64,000 nt of DNA from Candidatus Pseudoruminococcus merdavium (lineage in GTDB: Bacteria; Bacillota; Clostridia; Oscillospirales; Ruminococcaceae), in NCBI GenBank assembly GCA_904419745.1, contig CAJFSS010000009.1:1-64000 (forward strand). The letters are read 5' to 3'. This document shows, piece by piece, positions 51,222 through 60,861 of this stretch. The translations under genes were made by a program, and so were the position numbers. The notes beneath the pieces are model-generated. The model had not been told where the DNA came from, searched no databases, and saw only the letters and a program-made list of their open reading frames with translations. Each line of letters begins with the position of its first letter. Position 1 is the stretch's first letter.

Positions 51222-52031
51222 TTAAATCTGATTGAGAAGATATCTCATGTATGAAGCAAAGTGAGAAAATACAATTCCTGGCTCCTGTAATTCCTTGTTC
51301 CAACGTTTGAGCCATTCAAAACTTACAAATCCCGTATACCCGTTTTCTTTGAGTATTCTCAGAGAATCGAAGATAGGTACATCGCCATACCCCATCATCC
51401 TGTACTGGACTTTTCCATCCACACTGGCAGAATCCTTTACATGGATATACTTGATTTTATTGCCTAAATTTTGGTATGTCTGGGCTGGACTTTCTCCAAA
51501 GAAACGATAAGGATGATGGATATCCCACAGTACTCCACTGTTAGGGGAACCCACCCGGTACAATATTTCTGCAAGCTCTTTTGTGTTGGCAAAAATACCG
51601 TTTGTCTCTACCAAGGGAGTGACGTTTTTCTCCTTCGCGTAATCACACAGGTACTTGTAAGCGTCGATAAATAACGAGCTGTCTGCGGGCTCCGGTTGGG
51701 GATTTTTAGTAATCAACACCCGGACAAAAGGACAAGAAATTTCGCAAGCCAGATTGATATAGGCTTCCGCTTCTTTGACCGCTTCCTTTTGGCTTTCTGC
51801 CAATCCAAGTTCTGCCCCAGTGGTGAGCATTGGAATTTCCATACCGGAATGACGCAATTTTTCTACAGTCTGCGCGATATTTTCTTTACGGAACGGCTTT
51901 GTTTTTGGAGCAAACATTTCATTTTCAATCCCACGGATTTCAATGCCCGCCATGCCAAGATCTTTTGCAGTAGCATAAATTTCATCCCAGGACCAGCCTG
52001 GACAGCCTAAAGTAGAAAACGCTAGTTTCAT
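51222..52031 (-). CDS. sugar phosphate isomerase/epimerase family protein
   Basis: The 269-residue xylose-isomerase-like TIM barrel contains KLAFSTLGCPGWSWDEIYAT, GMAGIEIRGIENEMF, VTPLVETNGIFANTKELAEI, VLWDIHHPYRFFGESPAQTY, IKYIHVKDSASVDGKVQYRM and GFVSFEWLKRWNKEL. The Glu, Asp, His and Glu metal ligands (ETN, WDIHH, HVKD, FEW) appear intact. The start at 52031 gives GAGG at 8 nt; a GTG three codons earlier overlaps that site. The substrate is unknown. It lies 93 bp after the pseudokinase gene. Confidence 0.9.
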   Translation of the reverse strand: MKLAFSTLGCPGWSWDEIYATAKDLGMAGIEIRGIENEMFAPKTKPFRKENIAQTVEKLRHSGMEIPMLTTGAELGLAESQKEAVKEAEAYINLACEISCPFVRVLITKNPQPEPADSSLFIDAYKYLCDYAKEKNVTPLVETNGIFANTKELAEILYRVGSPNSGVLWDIHHPYRFFGESPAQTYQNLGNKIKYIHVKDSASVDGKVQYRMMGYGDVPIFDSLRILKENGYTGFVSFEWLKRWNKELQEPGIVFSHFASYMRYLLNQI

Positions 52032-52124
52032 CTGTTTCACCTCATAATATCACCCTGAAGGGCGTTCTATTTTCTTGTGGGCTATCACGATTGCATTTTC
52101 CATCGGCATGTCCCCGGCGAATAC

Positions 52125-53849
52125 TTATTCTTCAGGGATCTCGGCACTTACAAAAAGGGTGACTGTATCTGTTTTCGGATTAATTTCCTCATCCACAGCA
52201 TAATCCGCCCTTACGACGTTGCCGACAGGCACACTCTCGTCATAGACCATGACTTCATTGTATCCAATATTTAGTTTATCCAGCGCGCTGCGTGCGCTCT
52301 CAAGGGAAAGAGAAGCCACACGGGGCATCCGCACAATTTCTTCCCCCTTGCTGACATACAAGGTAACGGTAATCTTTTGATCTTCGCTCAGAGTAGTATC
52401 TTTCGCGGGGGTCTGGTTATAAATAACTCCCTGCGGATATTCGCTGTTATAATCACTCTGTGTTTCAAAGTTAATATAGGGAGTGTACTGTGCATCATTG
52501 ACAATTGCATCCACCTGTTGTCCAATAAAGGAAGGAAGTCTTTTCTCATCAAAAGCAACAGAAGCAACAGAACTCACCATGCTCTCTGACACATCGGAAG
52601 AATTATCCTTTCCCCCAATCTGTCCTCCATAAAGGGAGAGGAAAATCCACACAGCAATAATACCCAAAACGACAAACGTAATCCCAAAAGCAATGATGCC
52701 ATACTTTGGTCCCTTGTTTTCGTTTTTCTTTTTAATTTCCAAAACCCGTTTTGCGGACAAGGTATTCACAGTCTTTTTAACCGGTTGCGCAGGAGTCTTC
52801 TCCTCTTGCTGTCCTGCTGAATTATGTGCGTTCAGGGTTTCCTGGGTTACCCGCTCCATATCCGCAGTCCCTCGGATATCCTTAATTTCATCCAGTAAGC
52901 CGGCAATGGTTCTGGTTCTATTCGCAATATCCATACTCATCGCCCTGGAAATTGCTTGAGAAGCGGCCTGTGGAATCATGGGATTCAACTGGGTCATACT
53001 AACCAGATTATCGGATTGCACTCTTGTGTAGGACTCTGGCGGCATCGTTCCGGTAACTGCCCGGTAAATGACCGCAGCAACTCCATAAACATCTGTATAC
53101 CTGCCAAGCATCGCCCCTTCGACATATTGTTCTGGGGCCGCATATCCTTTATAGAGCTCGGCTGTTGCCCCGCCAAATTTCTGGCGGACCCGTTTGGTAC
53201 AAAAACCAGTTAGACGCAAAGCCCCGTCTTTATTGATAAGGATTGTCTGCGGGCTAATCCCCCCATGGATAACGCCGATATCGTGCATTGTCTGTAAATC
53301 CCGAAGAAACGGGACAAATAGGTAACGAACCTGCTCCCAGGTTAAATCCCCCAGGTTTCTTGCCAGGAAATCCCCAAATTCAATTCCATCTGCATAGACA
53401 AAAACCGCATAAACCGTATTGTTCATCTCAAAGAGATTGGTAGCAGGAATCAGCGCCTTGATATCGGGATTTGTCCCAATGATCCGGTTTAGATCAATGA
53501 ATTCCTCTTTGTACTTTTTATAAAGCCCCTCGCAGCCGGAGAACACCTTGATTTTTTGAGAACCTTCCTCCCGCTGACAAATAGTGTCCGGGAAAAATTC
53601 CTTAATTTTAACAGTGACTTTATCCTCGGTATCATAGGCAATATAGGTAATATCCTCCCCATTAAGCCCCAATACCTTTCCCATCAGGTAACGCCCTGCC
53701 AGAATAGAATGCTCTTCCATTGCCTTGGGGTTATAAGCACTGTTTTCCGTATAATCACAGTATGGACAGGAGGCCGACTCCTCCGGGATCATTTTCATGC
53801 AGCCCATACAGCGTTTTTGCCGCGCGTTTTGGTTTGTTTGATTTTCCAT
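52125..53849 (-). CDS. zinc-ribbon / pseudokinase / PASTA membrane protein
   Basis: The 574-residue product has an N-terminal zinc ribbon (CMGCMKMIPEESASCPYC), a protein-kinase fold (residues ~50-300), one membrane helix (IAFGITFVVLGIIAVWIFLS, near residue 400) and two C-terminal PASTA-like repeats (residues ~440-574). The kinase keeps the beta-3 lysine (VKIKEFFP) and APE (YAAPEQY), but HRD is HGG, the catalytic-loop Asn is Thr (SPQTIL) and DFG is TGFC, so it should be inactive. It probably senses wall fragments and acts as a scaffold, which is inference. Start at 53849 with AGGAG. It follows the acyl-CoA synthetase by 54 bp without a visible terminator. Confidence 0.87.
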   Translation of the reverse strand: MENQTNQNARQKRCMGCMKMIPEESASCPYCDYTENSAYNPKAMEEHSILAGRYLMGKVLGLNGEDITYIAYDTEDKVTVKIKEFFPDTICQREEGSQKIKVFSGCEGLYKKYKEEFIDLNRIIGTNPDIKALIPATNLFEMNNTVYAVFVYADGIEFGDFLARNLGDLTWEQVRYLFVPFLRDLQTMHDIGVIHGGISPQTILINKDGALRLTGFCTKRVRQKFGGATAELYKGYAAPEQYVEGAMLGRYTDVYGVAAVIYRAVTGTMPPESYTRVQSDNLVSMTQLNPMIPQAASQAISRAMSMDIANRTRTIAGLLDEIKDIRGTADMERVTQETLNAHNSAGQQEEKTPAQPVKKTVNTLSAKRVLEIKKKNENKGPKYGIIAFGITFVVLGIIAVWIFLSLYGGQIGGKDNSSDVSESMVSSVASVAFDEKRLPSFIGQQVDAIVNDAQYTPYINFETQSDYNSEYPQGVIYNQTPAKDTTLSEDQKITVTLYVSKGEEIVRMPRVASLSLESARSALDKLNIGYNEVMVYDESVPVGNVVRADYAVDEEINPKTDTVTLFVSAEIPEE

Positions 53850-53903
53850 TTTGTGCACGCTCCTGTAGCAGCGACCGCGTACACTCAATAAAAAGTATAC
53901 GCA

Positions 53904-55568
53904 TTAAGCCGTTTCTATCGAAGCCGCATCCTGTAAATTCAGGTATTCAATCGCCCATTCACGTAGCTTGAATTTCTGAATTTTACCGCTAGCCGTCATT
54001 GGGAAAGAATCCATAAACGCCACATAACTCGGTACCTTGTGGCGCGCCATATTGGCCCTAACCAGGTCTTTGACCTCCTGTTCCGCCATAGTGGCTCCCT
54101 CTTTTAAGACGATGCAGGCCATGATTTCCTCTCCGTATTGTTCACTTGGCACACCGATTACCTGAACATCGGAGACTGCGGGTTGTGTATAAAGAAATTC
54201 TTCGATTTCTTTTGGATAGATGTTTTCCCCGCCGCGGATAATCATATCTTTGATGCGGCCCGTAATCTTATAATACCCTTTTTCGTCTTTCGTTGCAAGG
54301 TCTCCTGTATGCAACCATCCATCTTCATCAATCGCCTGCCTGGTGGCTTCTTCCATCTTATAGTACCCCTTCATTACATTATAGCCGCGGGCACAGAATT
54401 CACCCTGGACGCCGTTTGGCACCTCTTCTCCGGTTTCCGGGTCGACAATCTTTGCTTCAATAAAGGGCAGAACCCTGCCAACCGTATTCACACGCTGTTC
54501 AATGGTATCGTCCGTTGTCGTCTGGGTACAGACAGGAGACGCCTCTGTCTGTCCATAAGAGATCGTGATTTCTTTCATATTCATTTCATCAATGACCTGC
54601 TGCATCACTTTGACTGGACAGGGCGAACCGGCCATAATCCCTGTACGGAGTGTATGGAAATCGTATTTTTTAAAATCCGGATGCTCCAGCATGGCGATAA
54701 ACATGGTCGGCACCCCGTGGACAGCCGTACAGTGTTCCTCCTGTACTGCCTTCATCACTGCAGTGGGACGGTAATATTCGACCGGGACCATAGAGGTAGC
54801 ATGGGTAATGCATGCCATAACAGCAAGCACCAGGCCGAAACAATGAAAAAATGGTACGGGGATGCACAGCCTGTCCTGGTGTGTGAATTTCATACAGTCG
54901 CCAATACATTTTCCGTTGTTGACAATATTATAATGGGTGAGCATAACGCCTTTGGGAAATCCTGTTGTGCCAGAGGTATACTGCATATTGACAACCTCAT
55001 GTGGGTTGATGCTTTTCGTAATGGCCTCAAATTCCTCATCTGAGGTTTCTTCCGCGATTTGGTAAAGGGACGACCAGGGAACCATTCCTTTTGGACAGTC
55101 GTCGCCCACATATATAACAGATTTTAAAAACGGAAGCATAGGATCTTCATAATGCCCTGGGGTGCTGTTTTTGAGTTTTGGGCACAATTCATTGACAATA
55201 TTTACATAGTTCGCATCCTTAAACCCCGGCGTCATGACAAGGGCTTTGGAATCGGATTGCCTGAGCAAGTATTCCAGTTCAAATACTTTATAATTTGTAT
55301 TGACTGTTACCAATACAGCGCCGATTTTCGCACTTGCAAACAAAGTGAGTAGCCATTCTGGGACATTGGTCGCCCAAATTGCCACATGATCCCCTTTTCC
55401 AATCCCCATTGCCAGGAATCCCTTGGCAATTTGCTCAACTTCATCATTAAATTCCTTCCAAGTACGCATGTAAGGCCGGTCATTATATTTAACCGCCACA
55501 TCGTCGGGATAATGCTGTGCCACTTTTGTAAGCAGATCGCCCACAGTAATTTCCCACAATTCTTTCAT
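53904..55568 (-). CDS. AMP-binding acyl-CoA synthetase
   Basis: The 554-residue adenylate-forming enzyme activates a carboxylic acid to its CoA thioester through an acyl-AMP. Motifs: the P-loop-like MQYTSGTTGFPKGVMLTHYN (near residue 190), ITISYGQTEASPVCTQTT, EDGWLHTGDLATKDEKGYYK, RIKDMIIRGGENIYPKEIEE, and the lysine near the end in FPMTASGKIQKFKLREW. It resembles medium/short-chain acyl-CoA synthetases; chain length cannot be read. AAGGAGG lies upstream of ATG 55568. It is led by a T-box, unusual for this family. Confidence 0.94.
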   Translation of the reverse strand: MKELWEITVGDLLTKVAQHYPDDVAVKYNDRPYMRTWKEFNDEVEQIAKGFLAMGIGKGDHVAIWATNVPEWLLTLFASAKIGAVLVTVNTNYKVFELEYLLRQSDSKALVMTPGFKDANYVNIVNELCPKLKNSTPGHYEDPMLPFLKSVIYVGDDCPKGMVPWSSLYQIAEETSDEEFEAITKSINPHEVVNMQYTSGTTGFPKGVMLTHYNIVNNGKCIGDCMKFTHQDRLCIPVPFFHCFGLVLAVMACITHATSMVPVEYYRPTAVMKAVQEEHCTAVHGVPTMFIAMLEHPDFKKYDFHTLRTGIMAGSPCPVKVMQQVIDEMNMKEITISYGQTEASPVCTQTTTDDTIEQRVNTVGRVLPFIEAKIVDPETGEEVPNGVQGEFCARGYNVMKGYYKMEEATRQAIDEDGWLHTGDLATKDEKGYYKITGRIKDMIIRGGENIYPKEIEEFLYTQPAVSDVQVIGVPSEQYGEEIMACIVLKEGATMAEQEVKDLVRANMARHKVPSYVAFMDSFPMTASGKIQKFKLREWAIEYLNLQDAASIETA

Positions 55569-55588
55569 TTTCTTTTCCTCCTTACAAG

Positions 55589-55897
55589 CAAAAAAAGTTT
55601 CCGTCTCCTGAAAAATTTCAGGAGACGGAAACTTGCCATACAAATTTCCGCGGTACCACTCCGGTTGACAGAAGCTTCTGCCCGCTCATCTCATATCTTG
55701 GACAAAAAGCCCGCCAATACGATTCCCCGTTATCGGAGGGTGCCGTTCCAACCTACTCGCAAGACCTTTCAGCGGACCGCTCAAGGGTGAGTTCAAATTC
55801 TTCCATCCACGCTGCCTTGCAGCTCCCGGCAGTTCTCTGGTTGTGGGGAGAGAAAATTACTATTCCCTTTCAACGCGTTATTTTATCAATGATGTTG
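55589..55897 (-). promoter_or_regulatory. T-box leader with leucine-type (CUC) specifier
   Basis: On the minus strand the leader shows CAGAGAAC, the specifier context TTTGAACTCACCC (read as GAA-CUC-ACC, Leu), GCGAGTAGG, a GATAACGGG block, the T-box GGAGTGGTACCGCGG (around 55648-55662), and an 18-bp terminator (55596-55613 with 55616-55633) followed by TTTTTTT. Gene 53904-55568 starts 20 nt on. Uncharged tRNA-Leu would raise expression. Leader elements match the tyrS leader in this window one by one; the specifier assignment is less sure than the T-box itself. Confidence 0.92.
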
Positions 55898-55903
55898 ATG
55901 TTT

Positions 55904-55932
55904 ATGATACAGGCTTTTTGATACTTTGTCAA
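55904..55932 (-). promoter_or_regulatory. promoter of the T-box leader
   Basis: On the minus strand TTGACA (55932-55927) and TATCAT (55909-55904), spacer 17 bp, placing the RNA start near 55897. Confidence 0.78.
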
Positions 55933-55986
55933 CACTTTTTTATCTATTTTACAAAACTTTCAGTATCAAGCTGCGATATACCCTTG

Positions 55987-56982
55987 TTATGCGGGGAGCT
56001 TTTTCCCCTTTAACCAAAAAACTGTATCCCGGATGGTTTGGTACAAATCCCTTGGACGATAGCCAAGATCCTGCGTCGCTTTATCATGAGAAAAACGGTC
56101 GTTACTGGTAAGCGTATAGAGAGAATACTTGGTATAAAGCGGCCGTTCTTTCCGACGCTTAGAAATTGCACTCATCACCGGAGCCGCTGCCTTTGCCATC
56201 CACATCGGAAGGACGGGAAGCTTTTTCCCTTTACAAAAATGTCTGGCAATCTTCAGCACATCTTTGATTTCATAGTGCCGGTTTGAAAGAATATAACATT
56301 CCCCCCGTTTTCCTTTTACAATTGCCTGAAGACAACCGCAGGCCACATCGCGCACATCAACAAAGTCATATCCACCCCGCACACAGGCCGGCAATTTCCC
56401 CGTAATGTAGTCTTTTACCATCTGAACCAGATGATTGCCAGAGTTATCATAGGGTCCCAAAATCCCAGAAGGATGAACAATGACCGCATCAAGACCGCGT
56501 TGTACTTCATCCAACACTGCCTGGGTAGCCTCCGCTTTTGTTTTGGCATATCCACCCACAACCAGTTCAGGAGAAAAATGACGGACTTCACCCAATACCT
56601 CAAGCCCTTTCTTTTCCGGGATTGCATGGACAGAACTGACATAGAGCAGTCGTTTGACATGATATTCTCGGCACAGAGCGAGGATGTTTTTGGTACCATT
56701 GACATTGACTGCATACATTTGTGGGGAAACCTTTTCAGATATATCAATAATTCCAGCAGTATGGACGACGTAGAGTTCGCAACCCTGTGCATTTTGAAAC
56801 AGGGGGCGAAGGCTGCTTGTTTTACGGATATCCCCCCTGATATAATGAATATTTCCAGTGCTATATCCTTGTTCCGTGGGTAAAATCAATCCGCGGACGG
56901 TTTCCCCTCTTTGCAGCAGCATTCGAACAATGGTACTACCTAAGTGCCCCGCAGCACCCGTTACAATATAGATCCGTTTCAT
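55987..56982 (-). CDS. NAD-dependent epimerase/dehydratase family protein
   Basis: The 331-residue extended short-chain dehydrogenase has the nucleotide motif YIVTGAAGHLGSTIVRMLLQ at residues 4-23 and the active-site region LLYVSSVHAIPEKKG with the tyrosine in GGYAKTKAEATQAVL (YxxxK). DAVIVHPSGILGPYDNSGNH follows. It resembles dihydroflavonol-reductase-like enzymes; substrate unknown. GGAGG lies before ATG 56982. It is divergent from the TetR-type gene with a shared operator. Confidence 0.9.
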   Translation of the reverse strand: MKRIYIVTGAAGHLGSTIVRMLLQRGETVRGLILPTEQGYSTGNIHYIRGDIRKTSSLRPLFQNAQGCELYVVHTAGIIDISEKVSPQMYAVNVNGTKNILALCREYHVKRLLYVSSVHAIPEKKGLEVLGEVRHFSPELVVGGYAKTKAEATQAVLDEVQRGLDAVIVHPSGILGPYDNSGNHLVQMVKDYITGKLPACVRGGYDFVDVRDVACGCLQAIVKGKRGECYILSNRHYEIKDVLKIARHFCKGKKLPVLPMWMAKAAAPVMSAISKRRKERPLYTKYSLYTLTSNDRFSHDKATQDLGYRPRDLYQTIRDTVFWLKGKKLPA

Positions 56983-57026
56983 GAAAATCACCTCCATTAT
57001 AATTAGCGACACTATGTTGATTATCT

Positions 57027-57066
57027 TCTACACTTGTATTATAGTGTAGATAGGAAGGTTGTTCAA
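57027..57066 (-). promoter_or_regulatory. epimerase promoter overlapped by a palindromic operator
   Basis: On the minus strand TTGAAC (57066-57061) and TATAAT (57043-57038) are 17 bp apart. The inverted repeat TCTACACT (57027-57034) / AGTGTAGA (57043-57050) brackets the -10 box, as expected for a TetR-family repressor site. Confidence 0.65.
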
Positions 57067-57197
57067 TCAACAGAAAAAAAGAAAACTGAAAGAAAATCAA
57101 CAGAAAAAACATATTATGTCTATCTGTCACTGAATGTCACAAAAAGTTTTCGATTTCTTTACTTAGCTTATTATAGTGAAAAAAGGAGGAATTATTT

Positions 57198-57791
57198 ATG
57201 AAATCCAGCGGTGCTGACCATAGAACCCGAGTCACTAAAATGCTCATCCGCAAAGCTTTAATGGAATTGCTTTCAAAAAAACCTATTCAAAGTATTTCTA
57301 TTAAAGAGCTCTGTGAAACCGCCGCTATCAACCGTGGGACTTTTTATAAGCACTATACGGACATCTACGATCTTCTACACCAAATTGAGGAGGAAATGCT
57401 TGCAGATTTTAAATCTGCTCTGGAGCCGCTTCTCTCCTCAGACGCAGGACGCCTGACCCCGGTTGCCATTACAACAGAGGTTTTCCGTTGTCTCAAAGAC
57501 AATGCGGATCTCTGCACAGTGACATTAAGCGATTATGGAGATAAAGCATTTGCACTAAAACTAATTCATCTTGGCCGGGAAAAATGTGTCCAGGCATATT
57601 CCCATTACTTTTCTTCCGCCACCCCAAAACAAATTGAATTTTTTTATGCGTTTGTCAGCGCTGGCTGTATTGGCCTGCTTCAGAAATGGCTTGCGGAAGG
57701 GATGGCTACTGATGCGGGGGAAGTCGCCGAAATGGCTGAAAATATTATTATGAAAGGGATTGGATGCTTAACCACAGGATCCGGTTGCTAA
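57198..57791 (+). CDS. TetR/AcrR-family transcriptional regulator
   Basis: The 197-residue regulator has a TetR helix-turn-helix (TKMLIRKALMELLSKKPIQS, ISIKELCETAAINRGTFYKH, residues ~15-60) and a variable C-terminal ligand domain with conserved FYAFVSAGCIGLLQKWL. AGGAGG precedes the ATG. It is divergent from the epimerase gene, and the palindrome at 57027-57050 is its likely operator. The inducer is unknown. Confidence 0.92.
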   Translation: MKSSGADHRTRVTKMLIRKALMELLSKKPIQSISIKELCETAAINRGTFYKHYTDIYDLLHQIEEEMLADFKSALEPLLSSDAGRLTPVAITTEVFRCLKDNADLCTVTLSDYGDKAFALKLIHLGREKCVQAYSHYFSSATPKQIEFFYAFVSAGCIGLLQKWLAEGMATDAGEVAEMAENIIMKGIGCLTTGSGC

Positions 57792-57807
57792 TCCTTTATA
57801 TTTTAAG

Positions 57808-57849
57808 AAAAAGCTCCCCGGGAAAATCCGTATTTCCGAGGAGCTTTTT
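57808..57849. terminator. bidirectional terminator
   Basis: AAAAAGCTCC (57808-57817) pairs with GGAGCTTTTT (57840-57849), with an inner GGGAAA/TTTCC stem. It serves the TetR-type gene and the convergent thioesterase gene. Confidence 0.78.
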
Positions 57850-57850
57850 A

Positions 57851-58351
57851 CTAAAACTGTTCTTGATCGCGCTGTTTACGCAGTGCCCTGCGCTTTTTTC
57901 CAGCCTGCCATTCCTGCAACTCCTCTTCTGTTTGAGGAAGAAGCCTTGGAACTTCAATGGGCTTTTCGTTTTCATCCAGTGCAACAAGCACCAGATATGC
58001 GCAGTTGATTCTTTTCCGTTTCCCACTCAAATCTTCGATAAAGGTATCCACCCGGACTTCCATAGAAGTCTTTCCCACATAAGTCATCCGGCCCACCAAA
58101 ATAACCGTATCATTGACATGCGCGGACGCCTGAAAATGCAAGCGGTCTACCGAAACCGTTGTAACATTGTGGTTGGAATGCCGTCTGGCAACAACGGCGG
58201 CGACAATGTCAATCCACTCCATCAGTTTTCCGCCAAACAGCCGTTTAAAGCCGTTCATATGCTCATTGAGCAGAATTTGAACCTGTTCTGTCTGGGAATC
58301 CTTTACCGTTTTATAAATATGACCAGGTTCACGTTCAAACTCTGTTTTCAC
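57851..58351 (-). CDS. acyl-CoA thioesterase (hotdog fold)
   Basis: The 166-residue protein belongs to the YciA/BFIT-like hotdog thioesterases: EHMNGFKRLFGGKLMEWIDI, VDRLHFQASAHVNDTVILVG and YVGKTSMEVRVDTFIEDLSG, ending in a charged arginine-rich tail. The catalytic Asp of the MEWID segment is present. It hydrolyses acyl-CoA; the chain length is unknown. Ribosome site GGAGG lies before the ATG. It is separated from ridA by a terminator. Confidence 0.92.
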   Translation of the reverse strand: MKTEFEREPGHIYKTVKDSQTEQVQILLNEHMNGFKRLFGGKLMEWIDIVAAVVARRHSNHNVTTVSVDRLHFQASAHVNDTVILVGRMTYVGKTSMEVRVDTFIEDLSGKRKRINCAYLVLVALDENEKPIEVPRLLPQTEEELQEWQAGKKRRALRKQRDQEQF

Positions 58352-58374
58352 TGGAACTCCTCCTTTCCCGAAAG

Positions 58375-58409
58375 AAGAAAAAGCGCTGCCACATTTATGA
58401 CAGCGCTTT
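58375..58409 (-). terminator. intrinsic terminator of ridA
   Basis: AAGCGCTG (58381-58388) pairs with CAGCGCTT (58401-58408); the minus strand continues with TTTTTCTTC. It lies 13 bp past the ridA stop. Confidence 0.78.
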
Positions 58410-58421
58410 AATTTTTAATTC

Positions 58422-58799
58422 CTACTCAACAACAGCAATCAGTTCCACTTCGCACAGCACATTCTTCGGAAGCTGCTTAACAGCAACGCAGGATCTTGCC
58501 GGTTTTCCAACAAAGTACTTTTCATACACTGCGTTAAACGCTGCAAAATCCGCCATATCGGCAAGGAAACAGGTGGTTTTTACAACATTTTTAAATTCTG
58601 TACCGGAAGCCTCCAGAACAGCATTCAGGTTTTTCATAACCTGCTCTGCCTGTACAGTGATATCTCCCTGTGCGATCTCGCCAGTTTCCGGAATGATAGG
58701 AATCTGACCGGATGTAAATAGCATATTGCCACAGGTAATTGCCTGGGAGTACGGGCCAATTGCAGCCGGAGCTTTCGGAGTATTGGTTACCTTTAACAT
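58422..58799 (-). CDS. ridA: RidA-family enamine/imine deaminase
   Basis: The 125-residue protein matches RidA: TPKAPAAIGPYSQAITCGNM, LFTSGQIPIIPETGEIAQGD, and the active-site arginine in GKPARSCVAVKQLP (near residue 105), with a terminal glutamate in VLCEVELIAVVE. RidA clears 2-aminoacrylate released by PLP enzymes. The ATG at 58799 follows GGAGATG; the frame to 58874 is spurious. Single-gene unit. Confidence 0.95.
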   Translation of the reverse strand: MLKVTNTPKAPAAIGPYSQAITCGNMLFTSGQIPIIPETGEIAQGDITVQAEQVMKNLNAVLEASGTEFKNVVKTTCFLADMADFAAFNAVYEKYFVGKPARSCVAVKQLPKNVLCEVELIAVVE

Positions 58800-58925
58800 G
58801 AAAACACATCTCCATCTCTTATTTTTTCCGTACGAAAAGTACGGATTCTGTAATTTTACGCCTGATGTTTTCACCAGGATATTCCTATTATATCGGCTTT
58901 TTCATGCCCCGTCAACTGCGCAGCA

Positions 58926-59099
58926 TCATCTTTTTTCCTGTCGTAAAACGGGCCGGAGCAAAGTGACAATTAAGTCCAGTATCCGCTGCTCTTGTATGGC
59001 CGAATACCCGCATGTATGGAGTACCATTCGAATTTTCTGCACATTTTCCATCCGCATGGGATACCATTTTAACAGAAATTCCGGAGAAATCTCATCCAC
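58926..59099 (-). CDS. small hypothetical protein downstream of gdhA
   Basis: A 57-codon frame begins with GTG at 59099, with GGGAGGG at 7 nt, and reads DEISPEFLLKWYPMRMENVQ, then IRMVLHTCGYSAIQEQ, ending LLRPVLRQEKR. Composition looks protein-like (charged, amphipathic helices), and a stop lies upstream in frame. It is 75 bp past gdhA on the same strand. I do not recognise it; it may also be the tail of a lost gene. Confidence 0.4.
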   Translation of the reverse strand: MDEISPEFLLKWYPMRMENVQKIRMVLHTCGYSAIQEQRILDLIVTLLRPVLRQEKR

Positions 59100-59174
59100 A
59101 CGTATTCCCTCCCATTCAGGAACTTTCCGTTCTACTTATACTCCTCTGCATTTTGTCCTTATTCCGGAAAGTGA

Positions 59175-60557
<1,383 letters not shown>

Positions 60558-60795
60558 TCATTTTGAATTTTTATATTTTTATACATTCATTTCTATTTAT
60601 TATACTGCTTTTTCTTTCGCACATCAAGAGAACCCTTTTTCTTTTAAGATACCCTGCATTTCTTTGAAGATTCACGAAATCTCATGAAATTTTGCTATTT
60701 TTTAGGAAAATGATGGCCGAACTCTTATAAAGAAATTTTCTTATCAGTTTCAGTAAATTTTACTAAAAATGAATTTTTCAAAATATTTTATTGCA

Positions 60796-60846
60796 AAAAC
60801 AAAAAAGGAAACGGGGAGGTAGTATAATTACCTTCCCGTTTCCTTT
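60796..60846 (-). terminator. intrinsic terminator of clpC
   Basis: A ~18-bp stem (60803-60821 with 60829-60846) is followed on the minus strand by TTTTTTGTTTTTGC. It lies 15 bp past the clpC stop. The remaining 60507-60795 stretch upstream of gdhA is AT-rich and shows no gene; a gdhA promoter must lie here but I could not define it. Confidence 0.85.
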
Positions 60847-60861
60847 TCGCACTTTCAGAAA

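Noticed and set aside
54138-55043. 301-codon open frame on the plus strand
   Set aside because: Antisense to the acyl-CoA synthetase gene; composition typical of a shadow frame.
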